Assembly: GCF_022768985.1 (NCBI RefSeq)
Contig: NZ_JALEKL010000015.1
Coordinates: 1-64,000 of the forward strand
Origin: Methanosphaera sp.
GTDB lineage: Archaea; Methanobacteriota; Methanobacteria; Methanobacteriales; Methanobacteriaceae
Direction: 5' to 3'
DNA: 64,000 bases
In this document: piece after piece, positions 43,570-53,069 of the stretch
Numbering within the stretch: the stretch's first letter is position 1
Layout: each line of letters starts with the position of its first letter
Program-made: the position numbers and the translations under genes
The notes under the pieces: model-generated
Database searches by the model: none
What the model was told of the DNA's origin: nothing
The model's input: only the letters and a program-made list of their open reading frames with translations

Positions 43570-43827
43570 CTATAAGCTGTGTGAATTAAGATTTTCTTCA
43601 AGCATGTTAATTAAGCTTCTTGCAACTTCAGGTGTAAATACAAGTTGTGTATCACATTGTTGTACAATTGTAATGTTTCCATATTCATCGTTTGTAAGTT
43701 TTTCTTCAAGAAGACCAAGTCTTATCTGGTCAGGTGAACTTACACATACTGCTCCTGAAACTTGTTTTGTTTTTGTATCTTGAAATTCAATTTTTGGTAC
43801 TTCTGGATTATAATTATTCATTTCCAT
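43570..43827 (-). CDS. Small conserved-looking protein, DUF3467-like pattern
   Basis: An 85-residue acidic protein starting with ATG 43827 after GGAAGGAAAATAAG. Strands around SGAVCVSSPDQIRLGL and GNITIVQQCDTQLVFT are followed by helix PEVARSLINMLEENL. The layout resembles DUF3467-type proteins, but I cannot confirm it. Function unknown. CCTCACCACC follows the stop on the sense strand. Confidence 0.55.
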   Translation of the reverse strand: MEMNNYNPEVPKIEFQDTKTKQVSGAVCVSSPDQIRLGLLEEKLTNDEYGNITIVQQCDTQLVFTPEVARSLINMLEENLNSHSL

Positions 43828-44189
43828 CTTATTTTCCTTCCTTTAGTTTTTGTCTTTGTTATTTATATTAATAGTGTTATCTTATTTAAATATTAATAAA
43901 TAAAAAAGGACATATAATTATAATAGTAAATAATTTTAGTATTGATATAAATTCTAATTTTTTTTTATTTATCTAAAAAAATATGATACTAATTGAAAAA
44001 TTTATCAGTGTAGCTAAAAAATTATAATTTTCTTTTTTCTTTAAATTTTCATAATTAAACTACACACAAAATGAAATTCACATCTAAAAGAAAAAAAATC
44101 CCTTTACATGTAATTTAGAGAAAAAATAGTTTTAGGGATTTAAATTTTTTTTAATTTAAAATTGAGTTAATTTAGAGGTTATAAATAAT
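43828..44189. other. Divergent intergenic region
   Basis: 362 AT-rich bases between the DUF3467-like gene and the U32 gene. It holds two divergent promoters. No repeat or RNA gene is evident. Confidence 0.35.
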
Positions 44190-46739
44190 ATGGTTTTAAC
44201 AGAATTACTAGCACCTGCAGGTTCATATGACATTTTAGTTGTTGCAATTAATTCAGGTGCAGATGCTGTATATATTGCAGGTCAAAGATATGGAGCAAGA
44301 GCATTTGCTGATAATTTTACATCAGAGGAACTTGAAAAGGCTGTTGAATATGCACATCTTAATGGAGCAAGCATACATGTTACAGTAAATACACTTTTTA
44401 ATTCAAAAGAAATTCTTGATGTATTAAAATACATACAATTCCTATATAGAATAGGAGTAGATGCAATAATTGTACAAGATGTAGGTCTTGTATATCTTGT
44501 AAATAAATACATACCAGATATGGAAATACATTCATCAACACAGATGACACTACGTGACTATGAAAGTATACTATGGGCAAATGACAATGGAATAAAACGT
44601 GTAATACTTCCACGTGAAATGCCAATAGGAGAAATACGAAAAATATCAGATAATTTAGAGCGTGATGGTATTGATGTAGATTTAGAAGTATTTGGACATG
44701 GATCATTATGTTATTGTATATCAGGTGATTGTTATATGTCATCATTTATATCAGGACGTAGTGCAAATAGAGGAGCATGTGCACAGCCTTGTCGTTCAAA
44801 TTACAAACTTAAATACAGAAATCATAGTATAAACAATGGATGTTTAATATCAACACATGATCTTGCAACATTTAAAAATGTAAAAGATATATCAGATGCT
44901 GGTGTAAAATCACTAAAAATTGAGGGAAGATTAAAAGGTGATGACTATGCACGTAATGTTGTAGGTGCATATCGTAGTATGATAGATAATATGGATGAAG
45001 CAGACAATAGTGATCTTATAAAACAACTCCAGTGTGAACTTGATCTTACATTTAATAGATACTACACAAATGGGTATATAATGAATGATACACCAGGAGA
45101 TGTGATGGGACGTGAAAGTTCCTTCCACCAGGGATTATATCTAGGAAAAATTAAATCAATTGAAGGTGATCTTGTAGATATAGAATTTGAAAGTACTGAT
45201 CATCCAACACTTGAAATTGGTGATGGTATAGGATTTAAACATAACAATCATATACGTGGAATTTATATTGATAAGATTGTTAAACAGGATTTAAATCATA
45301 TACTAATTGAAACAACACGTGATATTCGTGTAGGATCTGAGGTATATATTAGTTATTCTAAAAAACTACGTGATAGAGTAAAACCATACCATAAAGAACA
45401 AATAAAACCACATCTTCCTTTATCATTTGATATATCTGTAAATAAAAACAATCAAATGGCAGTAAATACAAGCTTTAAGATTGAAAATGAAGTAATAAGC
45501 TTTGGATATAAATCAAAATATGAATTTAAAGAAGCAATAAATAAGCCACTTACTGAAGAAATTATAACACAACAAATGGTAAAAAGTGGAGATACACCAT
45601 TTATTGTAAATAAGGTACGTATTGATAATCTTCCTGATAACTTATTTATGCCAATAGGTAAAATTAATAATATTCGTCGTGACATATTAAATGAAGCACA
45701 AAGAAGACTTCTTAAATACTACCTGCCTAATGATGAAAAATCAGAAGCTATACGAAAAGATATTAAAAAGCTCATAAAATCTGATAAAAAAGATACACAT
45801 GGCATTGAAAAATCAGAATATGTGGGAGTTAATGTGTATGTTGATAATTTAGAGTTACTTGAAGTTGCAAATCGTAATGCTATAAATAGAATCTACTTTG
45901 ATGCATCATACATCTATGATAATGCAGATGATTACTTTGCAAATATTGAGCAGTTATTAACAAAGGCAAGACAGATTGCCATTGATAAGGAAGTTGTATG
46001 GGTTCTTCCTGCATTTACATCAGATGAAGATCTTGATAAAATTAAGAAAATCTATAATAATCTACGCTCTAGTAATATCATTGTATCAATTATGGGTGAT
46101 TCTCCATCACTACCTAGAATATTTAAAGATACAAACATTTATGGTGCACATAACCTTAACATATGGAATAATTATTCAGCAAAAATGCTAGAAAAGAGTG
46201 GCTTTAAATCACTTACAATTTCAAGTGAACTTTCAAGAAAAGAAATCAAAGAACTACTAAGAAAATCAAGAAACTATGATATTGGTCTTGAATTAATAGT
46301 ACAGGGAAATCAGGAAATAATGGTTTCAAAAGATGACTTCTCAAAACTAAATGGTGGATTTGATCTTGACATAGAAACTGATGAATACGTAGTACTTGAA
46401 GATCCAAAAAATAAGGCTAAATTTAAAATATACTTCGACTACAACCATCAAAGTCACTTCTTCAACGATGAAATGCTCTGTTTAATTGATGAAATTGATG
46501 AAATTAAAAATATGGGAATTGAAAACATAACACTTGACTGCAGATTTACAAAAGAAAAATACACCTCACGTATAATAAATCTCTACATACAAAGACTACG
46601 TGATGCAAATCCTAAACGTAAATATTCAGAGTCAATAGGTGAAATTTCATATTCAAAACTAAATAAGGGTAACTTTGAACAAGAAAGAGTACTTGAAGAT
46701 AGAAAAAGTCAAAGTAAACGTAAAAAAGCAAGAAGTTAA
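44190..46739 (+). CDS. Peptidase U32 family protein (RlhA/YhbU-like, with long C-terminal region)
   Basis: An 849-residue U32-family protein. The N-terminal barrel shows LLAPAGSYDILVVAINSGADAVYI and the U32 signature in EVFGHGSLCYCISGDC with Cys residues, then GACAQPCR (a four-Cys Fe-S-type cluster). Residues ~310-480 include a DUF3656-like beta region, and ~560-830 another barrel-like half. Bacterial relatives hydroxylate tRNA or rRNA uridine/cytidine rather than cleave peptides, so RNA modification is a reasonable guess. Monocistronic rightward; the sense-strand motif TTTAACCTCTCTCC follows the stop. Confidence 0.9.
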   Translation: MVLTELLAPAGSYDILVVAINSGADAVYIAGQRYGARAFADNFTSEELEKAVEYAHLNGASIHVTVNTLFNSKEILDVLKYIQFLYRIGVDAIIVQDVGLVYLVNKYIPDMEIHSSTQMTLRDYESILWANDNGIKRVILPREMPIGEIRKISDNLERDGIDVDLEVFGHGSLCYCISGDCYMSSFISGRSANRGACAQPCRSNYKLKYRNHSINNGCLISTHDLATFKNVKDISDAGVKSLKIEGRLKGDDYARNVVGAYRSMIDNMDEADNSDLIKQLQCELDLTFNRYYTNGYIMNDTPGDVMGRESSFHQGLYLGKIKSIEGDLVDIEFESTDHPTLEIGDGIGFKHNNHIRGIYIDKIVKQDLNHILIETTRDIRVGSEVYISYSKKLRDRVKPYHKEQIKPHLPLSFDISVNKNNQMAVNTSFKIENEVISFGYKSKYEFKEAINKPLTEEIITQQMVKSGDTPFIVNKVRIDNLPDNLFMPIGKINNIRRDILNEAQRRLLKYYLPNDEKSEAIRKDIKKLIKSDKKDTHGIEKSEYVGVNVYVDNLELLEVANRNAINRIYFDASYIYDNADDYFANIEQLLTKARQIAIDKEVVWVLPAFTSDEDLDKIKKIYNNLRSSNIIVSIMGDSPSLPRIFKDTNIYGAHNLNIWNNYSAKMLEKSGFKSLTISSELSRKEIKELLRKSRNYDIGLELIVQGNQEIMVSKDDFSKLNGGFDLDIETDEYVVLEDPKNKAKFKIYFDYNHQSHFFNDEMLCLIDEIDEIKNMGIENITLDCRFTKEKYTSRIINLYIQRLRDANPKRKYSESIGEISYSKLNKGNFEQERVLEDRKSQSKRKKARS

Positions 46740-46780
46740 AATTATTATAATTTAACCTCTCTCCTTTAATACTCTTTTTT

Positions 46781-47239
46781 TTAGATTCTTTTTGTCATTG
46801 ATATTATACTTCGATTTGTTTTTGATTTATCAACTACTATATCAAATAGGAAGCCTTTTTTTATAAAATAGATACAAAATTCAATGAATAAATCAGCAAC
46901 AATAAAGTTAAATTCATAAATCTTTGTTGTATATACACAATAGATAATATCATCAATTATATTTGAAATTACCTCACCATCAATATATTTTTCAAAAATA
47001 TAGAAACATTCTATTTTTAAGATATTCTTTTTTAAGTATTCTTTATTAATACTAAAAAAACCAATTGGATCATATTCATAAATAACAATATATGTTTGAT
47101 ATTTTCTGAAATTAAGTAGTTTTTTAAAATTTTTAACTCCTATAAGTTCAGCTAATTGCTTATTTTCATGGTTTAATGTTTGAAATTCAGCTTTTCGCAC
47201 TATCTTTTTATAACTACGTTTTTTAGTTTTTATATTCAT
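46781..47239 (-). CDS. Divergent GNAT-like protein
   Basis: A 152-residue basic protein, starting at ATG 47239 (MNIKTKKRSYKK). After a Lys/Arg-rich start, the pattern YIVIYEYDPIGFFSI, ILKIECFYIFEKY, NFIVADLFIEFCIYFIKKGF and FDIVVDKS gives alternating strands and helices like a GNAT fold, without a clear acetyl-CoA loop. Very rich in Ile, Lys, Phe and Tyr. Function unknown. Convergent with the U32 gene, 41 bases from its end. Confidence 0.45.
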   Translation of the reverse strand: MNIKTKKRSYKKIVRKAEFQTLNHENKQLAELIGVKNFKKLLNFRKYQTYIVIYEYDPIGFFSINKEYLKKNILKIECFYIFEKYIDGEVISNIIDDIIYCVYTTKIYEFNFIVADLFIEFCIYFIKKGFLFDIVVDKSKTNRSIISMTKRI

Positions 47240-47724
47240 AATGTATTTAAAATTTAAAAGTAACAACTTTTAATTATATATTTTATATTTTAATATATAT
47301 AAAATTAAACAATGTTTAAATAAATGCTATTTAATGTTTAATAAAAACTAAAACTAAAAAACTCTAAAAACTATTAAAACTAAGAAATAAGCCTAATAAA
47401 AACTTATTTTTTTTAAGTAAACTATATATTTAATCAGGTTACGTGTGAATAAAACTTGATAAAAAAAGAGCGATTATAAATAATATAAAACTAAATATTA
47501 TAATGTTGAAATAAATTTTATTTTTACATATTTAATAGAATTTATTTTTCTTTTAATGTTTAATACTAAAAATTATTTATTTAAAATAGATTTTATTATT
47601 GGTTAAAGGATCAAAGACTCAAGTTAAGCCTTAATCTATTAATAAACAATAACAAAAATACTATACTTTAAATTTATATTTATTTATACTTATTTAATTT
47701 GAAAAAATAAAGGACGATGATGAA
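47240..47724. other. Divergent intergenic region
   Basis: 485 bases between the GNAT-like gene and the mini membrane protein pair. I see AAAACTA-type short repeats (47345-47390), a small palindrome TTAAGCCTTAA at about 47622-47632 and TATA-like stretches. No gene is supported. Confidence 0.4.
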
Positions 47725-47994
47725 ATGTTAGAAGCATATTTACCTTTTTTAGGTTTAATAATTTTTGGAAACATAGAAAACTTAATCCTAGCATCACAAG
47801 GAGTAGTTAAAGGAGCAAATCCTTTAAAATTAGGACTTTTAAGTATAGTAATTGTAATACTATGGTTTATAATAGGAACAGTAGGAACATCTATAGCAAT
47901 GAGTTATGCAAATGCTATTGAATTTGTAGGTGGACTTGCAATATTTATACTCGGTATACAATCAATGTTAGATGCAATTAAAAGTAGAAGTTAG
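47725..47994 (+). CDS. Three-helix mini membrane protein A (paralogue pair)
   Basis: An 89-residue membrane protein with three hydrophobic helices: LPFLGLIIFG, LGLLSIVIVILWFIIG and FVGGLAIFILGIQSML. The loop after helix 1 carries NIENLILASQG, repeated almost exactly in the next gene. The pattern resembles one half of six-helix exporters of the LysE/TerC/MntP type. Start ATG with GGACGATGATGA upstream. The second paralogue starts 14 bases later, so the two are co-expressed. Substrate unknown. Confidence 0.7.
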   Translation: MLEAYLPFLGLIIFGNIENLILASQGVVKGANPLKLGLLSIVIVILWFIIGTVGTSIAMSYANAIEFVGGLAIFILGIQSMLDAIKSRS

Positions 47995-48008
47995 GATGAG
48001 TGATTTTT

Positions 48009-48353
48009 ATGGCAGATGAACAAAAAAATGAATACGGATTAGTAGATGTAGAAGAATTAGATGTTGATGAATCATTATCATACTTTCTAAAAACACATAA
48101 AAACTTCTGGGCATTACTAATTTTTGGTAACATAGAAAATTTAGTTCTATCATCACAAGGAGCAGCAAATGGTGTTGATCCAATAGGACTAGGAATTCTT
48201 ACACTAATTGCTGTAATAGCTTGGCTACTTATAGGAACATACGGAACAAAAGTAGCACTTAAATATGAAAGCGTAATATCATTTATTGGTGGATTTGCAA
48301 TATTTATACTTGGTATCCAATCAATGCTTGGAGCATTAGGAATACCATTATAA
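48009..48353 (+). CDS. Three-helix mini membrane protein B (paralogue pair)
   Basis: A 114-residue paralogue of the preceding protein with an extra acidic cytosolic N-terminus of about 30 residues. It shares FGNIENLVLSSQG, IGLGILTLIAVIAWLLIGT and GGFAIFILGIQSML. I start it at ATG 48009, since GGATGAGTGAT covers the in-frame GTG at 48000. Two unequal halves suggest a heterodimeric transporter, by analogy with dual-topology pairs. A hairpin terminator follows at 48487-48527. Confidence 0.7.
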   Translation: MADEQKNEYGLVDVEELDVDESLSYFLKTHKNFWALLIFGNIENLVLSSQGAANGVDPIGLGILTLIAVIAWLLIGTYGTKVALKYESVISFIGGFAIFILGIQSMLGALGIPL

Positions 48354-48486
48354 TCAAAAAATAGGATCTACTAATAATTTAGATGATTATTAGAATTTAT
48401 AGATAACACTCTAAAAAAGGAAAGGAGATTATTTATAAAATTAAGTAAGATATAAAAAAAAAGGCTAAATAAATATTTTAGAAAAA

Positions 48487-48527
48487 AGAGTTTTATTATT
48501 AACTTTTTTCTAATAAAACCTCTTTTT
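48487..48527 (+). terminator. Hairpin terminator after the mini membrane protein pair
   Basis: AGAGTTTTATTA (48487-48498) pairs with TAATAAAACCTCT (48511-48523) with one bulged base, followed by TTTTT and CCCC. Confidence 0.65.
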
Positions 48528-48618
48528 CCCCTAATAAAAAAAAAATAAACATTATAAAAAAAAGAAATTTCTCATTTTTTCTATTTTAAATTTTTAAAAT
48601 TACACTACTTTTTAAACT

Positions 48619-48969
48619 TTAATATCCATGAGTTATGAAAACATCAAACATCTTATATCTAGCTGTTTTTAGGATGTCATGAGTATTTGTTCTGTTATAT
48701 TCCATGGATAATTGTGTGGTTTTCTGAAATATGCGACCTTCTGCAATTTTTATTAAAAGTTGAATTTCATTAGCTGTAAGTACACGTTTTGGATCTTCAA
48801 GAATAGTGTCAAGTTGTTCATTTAGTTTTATAATTTCAACTGCAATTTCACCATCATATTGAAGGTCATACTTCATACAATGACGAAGAAGAAATTTATG
48901 ATAATCACGAATAAATTCAACTTCCTCAATAATATCAAGATTCTCTAAAGTTAAATTCTTAGTATTCAT
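48619..48969 (-). CDS. Small helical protein of unknown function
   Basis: A 116-residue helical protein with charged amphipathic segments (EEVEFIRDYHKFLLRHC, ANEIQLLIKIAEGRIFQKT). No known motif. It begins 23 bases after comB ends, same strand, so it may be co-transcribed. ATG at 48969 with a weak upstream site. Unknown role. Confidence 0.6.
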   Translation of the reverse strand: MNTKNLTLENLDIIEEVEFIRDYHKFLLRHCMKYDLQYDGEIAVEIIKLNEQLDTILEDPKRVLTANEIQLLIKIAEGRIFQKTTQLSMEYNRTNTHDILKTARYKMFDVFITHGY

Positions 48970-48992
48970 ATATCCACATCTTTTTTTTCTTT

Positions 48993-49694
48993 TTAGTTTA
49001 TATTACGTAAGTATCCATCTTCATAGATTGCAACATTACTATATTCATTAATTTTTGTACATACTTTAACATCATCAAATGAACCACATTTTTTAAGACG
49101 AATTCCACCTTCAGAATTTAAGATAAGTTCACATGCTTTTTCATGATCACTTGCAAGATTTAAGCTTGCAACAGCAGAATCATTGAGTTTACATTCTTCC
49201 TGAGAGTTTTTAAGGATTTCCTCAACAATAATTCCAGCACCTATTGCATCTTCAATATTAAATCCTCCACGTCTTCCTGCCATAACCACATATATTTCAT
49301 TTTTTGCAAGACGTAATGCTTCTTTTGCAACAGCTTCTGCATTTATAGCTGTACCAATGAGTGTTGTAACTCCATCATTTTCTTCGACTTGTTCAAGAAT
49401 TTTAGTACCATTTGTTGTTTTAAGAACAAGTGTGTCACAATTTGGATAATTTGTAACTTCAACAGGGGAGTTGTTAATATCAAATCCTTCAATGAGTTTT
49501 GAAGATTCTTCACCTGCAAGAATAACATCATCATCTTCCTCTTTAATTTTAAGTGCTTTTTGACTATCATTTAGAGGTATTACTTTATTAAAATAATTTA
49601 ATGCTACAGTTATTGTTGTACTTGCTCTTACTTGGTCAACAACAATTGCAACATCATCTGTCTTACAGTTACATAAACTTACATTTATATTCAT
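48993..49694 (-). CDS. comB: 2-phosphosulfolactate phosphatase
   Basis: A 233-residue ComB, which dephosphorylates 2-phosphosulfolactate in coenzyme M synthesis. Seen: VVDQVRASTTITVAL, LAGEESSKLIEGFDINNSP, LKTTNGTKIL, TLIGTAINAEAVA and VMAGRRGGFNIEDAIGAG, in the family order and at family length. Strong marker for a methanogen. ATG at 49694 with a weak AAGTGAT site. The small helical gene follows. Confidence 0.95.
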   Translation of the reverse strand: MNINVSLCNCKTDDVAIVVDQVRASTTITVALNYFNKVIPLNDSQKALKIKEEDDDVILAGEESSKLIEGFDINNSPVEVTNYPNCDTLVLKTTNGTKILEQVEENDGVTTLIGTAINAEAVAKEALRLAKNEIYVVMAGRRGGFNIEDAIGAGIIVEEILKNSQEECKLNDSAVASLNLASDHEKACELILNSEGGIRLKKCGSFDDVKVCTKINEYSNVAIYEDGYLRNIN

Positions 49695-49835
49695 ATTTTA
49701 TCACTTACTATTTTATATGAATTTACAGCTATATTAATTTTAATAATGAGACAATATTAATTTTATAATGAAAATAATTAAATAACTTAATTTTAAAATA
49801 TAGTTAATTATAAACTTAAATGGAGGCAAAAATCT

Positions 49836-50870
49836 GTGAGTGAAAATGATGACAAAACAAACAACATAATACAACTAACAGAAAATTCAGAAAAAATAAT
49901 ACAGAAAGCTCAAAACAACCAAAGCAAGCCACGAAGCATACATAATGTAAATTTATACATGCTTATGTGTATGACAGGACTTCTAGTATATCTTGTATTT
50001 TTAGGATTGCAAAATACTAAATACTCAGATGTAATGATGATGGAAATGCCACTTCTTGTAATATTTACACTTGCTTTAACATACCTTACACAAAATGGAC
50101 ATAAATATACAGGATATTTTGCATTTATAGTTTTTACAGTATTATTCCTAGAATTATGCAGGCCAATTGCAATTATCACACTAATAGTACTTACTGTACA
50201 AATTGGTATTCAATGCATAATGAAAATTTATTTAAATAGAGACGATTTCCAAGTAGAATTTAAACCTATTCGTGCTGGAAGTAAAAAACAAAGAATTAAA
50301 GATGTATTTTCAAGACTAAAATATCATATTCTTCTTTCAGCATTACTATTATTTATTGGATGTGTATTTGGGTATTTATTCCCTGATGTATTCCAGTCAA
50401 TACTTGTATCACCACTTGATGGTATGAGACAATCAGCAAATTCTATTACAACAATGGGATTATTTATAAATAATTCATCTGTTGCTGTGATGATGATTGC
50501 AGCTTCAATATGTCTTAGTCTACCTACTGTGTATCTATCATTTTTCAATGGTCTTTTCATTGGATTTGTAGGAACACAAACACCATTTGCAACACTTATT
50601 GCTTTTACTCTTCCACATGGAATATTTGAATTAACAGCAATAGTGATTGCTGGTGCTATAGCATTTAGAATAACACAGGCATTATTTGAAGTATTTAATG
50701 GAGTAATAAATTCAAAAGTTAAATTTGCAGATGAATTAAAAGTAGCATATCATATGATAGCAGATTGTATAATTCCAGTAATTGTTATGTTTATATTACT
50801 TATTATAGCAGCATTTATTGAAGCTAACTTAACTATATCTATAGGACAATTACTTCTAACTCCATTATAA
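49836..50870 (+). CDS. SpoIIM / DUF95-family membrane protein
   Basis: A 344-residue membrane protein. A hydrophilic N-terminus (~1-40) and about four helices (45-150) precede a SpoIIM domain (~165-340) with helices around LLLFIGCVFGYLFP, MGLFINNSSVAVMM, FNGLFIGFVG, LPHGIFELTAIVIAG and IPVIVMFILL. SpoIIM-family proteins outside spore formers have no settled role and may remodel membranes or wall. GTG start at 49836 with GGAGG about nine bases upstream. A C-rich plus T-tract end signal follows the stop. Confidence 0.85.
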   Translation: MSENDDKTNNIIQLTENSEKIIQKAQNNQSKPRSIHNVNLYMLMCMTGLLVYLVFLGLQNTKYSDVMMMEMPLLVIFTLALTYLTQNGHKYTGYFAFIVFTVLFLELCRPIAIITLIVLTVQIGIQCIMKIYLNRDDFQVEFKPIRAGSKKQRIKDVFSRLKYHILLSALLLFIGCVFGYLFPDVFQSILVSPLDGMRQSANSITTMGLFINNSSVAVMMIAASICLSLPTVYLSFFNGLFIGFVGTQTPFATLIAFTLPHGIFELTAIVIAGAIAFRITQALFEVFNGVINSKVKFADELKVAYHMIADCIIPVIVMFILLIIAAFIEANLTISIGQLLLTPL

Positions 50871-51016
50871 ATTCTTTACTTCTCCTCCCCCTTTTTATAG
50901 ATTAAATATAACTATTTTTTTTGAGAGAATTATCTTAATACTAACTATATGAAATTATATTTTTAAAAAAAAGTAAAAAAAAGTTAATTGTGTGGGGTGG
51001 TTAATATTTATATGAT

Positions 51017-51802
51017 CTATTCATCATCTTTTGCATCACGATACATGTGTGCAAAGTGTGGATCATAAAGTTTTGATTGTTCTCCACTTTGTTGGTCAAG
51101 TACATCTCCAACAACAATCATAGCAGTTTTTGTAAATCCTGCTTCGTGTACTTTTTGTGCTATGTTGTCAAGATTTCCACGTAGGATTTCCTGATCTGGC
51201 CATGTTGCTTTTTTAACTATTGCAACAGGTGTTTTTGCATCATATTCTTTTTTAAGTTCTTCTACAACTTCTTCAATCATGTGAATACCTAGGAAGATAC
51301 ACATTGTAGCATTGTGTGTTGCAAGTTTTGCAAGAGCTTCTTTTGAAGGTTTAGGTGTTCTACCTTCAGGTCTTGTGATAATAATTGTCTGTGATACTTC
51401 AGGTAGTGTGAGTTGTGATTCAAGTGCTGCTGCTGTACCAAATAAACTACTTACACCAGGAATTATTGTAAATTCAATATCAAGTTCTCTGAGTTGGTTG
51501 ATTTGTTCTGCAATTGCACCATAAATTGATGGATCACCAGTATGTACTCTTGCTGTAATTTTATTTTCTTCATGTGCTGTTTTTATAACATCTATGATTT
51601 CATCTAGGTTCATTTCTGCACTGTCATAGATTTTTGCATCATCTTTTGCCATGTCAAGTATTGCTGGATTTACAAGTGATCCTGCATAAATAATAACATC
51701 AGCATTTTTTACAGCTTCTGCTCCTCTAACTGTTATAAGATCTGGTGCACCAGGTCCTGCTCCTACAAATATTACTTTTCCTTTATATTCATCAAAATTC
51801 AT
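51017..51802 (-). CDS. cbiF: Precorrin-4/cobalt-factor-IV C11-methyltransferase
   Basis: A 261-residue SAM-dependent uroporphyrin-III-C/corrin methylase. Seen: VIFVGAGPGAPDLIT, IYAGSLVNPAIL, HTGDPSIYGAIAEQ and the PGVSSLFGTAA segment typical of CobM/CbiF. It methylates C-11 of the corrin ring in the anaerobic cobamide route, needed for corrinoid methyltransferases. Full length. A GGGTGGTTAA element follows the stop codon (50995-51004). Confidence 0.93.
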   Translation of the reverse strand: MNFDEYKGKVIFVGAGPGAPDLITVRGAEAVKNADVIIYAGSLVNPAILDMAKDDAKIYDSAEMNLDEIIDVIKTAHEENKITARVHTGDPSIYGAIAEQINQLRELDIEFTIIPGVSSLFGTAAALESQLTLPEVSQTIIITRPEGRTPKPSKEALAKLATHNATMCIFLGIHMIEEVVEELKKEYDAKTPVAIVKKATWPDQEILRGNLDNIAQKVHEAGFTKTAMIVVGDVLDQQSGEQSKLYDPHFAHMYRDAKDDE

Positions 51803-51951
51803 TTTAGTTATCCTCTTAATAAATTTTCTTTTAATTAGTTAATCATATTTTTGTACTTGTTTAATAATATAAATTTACTCAAAATTGATCTAAAACATAT
51901 AAAACTAAGTTTATTTTCAAAAATAATCCATATAATTTTATTTTCTAGTTC

Positions 51952-52818
51952 CTATTTTTTGAGATATGAAACAGTATCAGATATAAGTCCCATAAATACA
52001 AGTATTACTCCCATAATAACAACACAAAGTCCCAGTGCAAGAAGATATATATTACTCATTGCAGATGACAAGTAAACTGTTAGTGAAATTAGAAGTCCTA
52101 TAAATATTACAATAGCACCACCTATACCATAGAAGTATAATGGTCTATTAAAGCGCATAATTTCAAATATCCTCATAAGTACACTTAGTCCCTGTGTTAT
52201 TGGATTGTCTGTTGTTGTATATACATCGTATCTTACAGTAATTTGTACCTCTGCAATTGTAAGATTATTTTTTGCTGATTCTATAATCATGTCAGATTCA
52301 ATACCAAATCCATCAGGATCAAAATTAAAATGATCAATTGAATATGCAGAAAATGCCCTAAATCCACTCTGTGTATCTGTTAATTTAACTCCACTTGCTA
52401 TGTTTGTTGCAGAATCAAGAACTGTTTGACCAACACGTCTATATATTGGTGTGTCTGTATCTTGACCATTAAGATAACGGCTTCCATTTACAATATCAGC
52501 ATTACCTTCAACTATTGGCTTTATAACATCTGGAATTTCAGCAGGATTATGTTGTCCATCTGCATCTATTGTTACAACAATATCAAAGTTGTTTTTCTTT
52601 GCATATTCAAATCCTGTTTTTAGTGCAGCTCCTTTTCCCTTGTTTGTTTCATGTGATAGTACTGTTGCATTTGCTTGTTGTGATACTAGTTTTGTTCTAT
52701 CACTACTTCCATCATCAATTACAATTACTTCATCTGCATATTGTGATGATAAAATAATCATACTTGCAATGGATACCTCTTCATTGTATGCAGGCAGTAA
52801 TACAGCAACTTTACTCAT
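51952..52818 (-). CDS. Family 2 glycosyltransferase with two C-terminal membrane helices
   Basis: A 288-residue GT2 protein, dolichol-phosphate-sugar-synthase-like. Seen: LPAYNEEVSIA, DDGSSD (~36-41), DADGQH (~88-93), GSRYLNGQDT, QSGFRAFS. Two hydrophobic helices (GGAIVIFIGLLISLTVYL, LLALGLCVVIMGVILVF) anchor it. It likely charges a lipid carrier with a sugar for surface glycans. ATG at 52818 with TTGGAGT upstream. It faces the epimerase/GT4 genes, forming a surface-sugar cluster. Confidence 0.88.
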   Translation of the reverse strand: MSKVAVLLPAYNEEVSIASMIILSSQYADEVIVIDDGSSDRTKLVSQQANATVLSHETNKGKGAALKTGFEYAKKNNFDIVVTIDADGQHNPAEIPDVIKPIVEGNADIVNGSRYLNGQDTDTPIYRRVGQTVLDSATNIASGVKLTDTQSGFRAFSAYSIDHFNFDPDGFGIESDMIIESAKNNLTIAEVQITVRYDVYTTTDNPITQGLSVLMRIFEIMRFNRPLYFYGIGGAIVIFIGLLISLTVYLSSAMSNIYLLALGLCVVIMGVILVFMGLISDTVSYLKK

Positions 52819-53069
52819 TAGTTTAACAACTCCAAAATTAAAAAATTAAAAGAAATTATAAAAAAGTTTTTTCATCCCTTTTTTTATATCAAAAAAATTG
52901 TTTATTTATACTATTATTATTTTTGATTAATTAAAGTATTATATTTAAGTATTATTAATATTTTAAAATTAAAAAAATCGTGAGAACTTTTAAAAAAACA
53001 ATAATATAAAAATACTATGAATAATAAACCTATTAATCACTAAATACAAAAACAAAGGGACTAATTTAT

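Noticed and set aside
44190-46739. Collagenase
   Set aside because: The U32 name is historical; the Cys cluster and relatives point to RNA hydroxylation rather than proteolysis.
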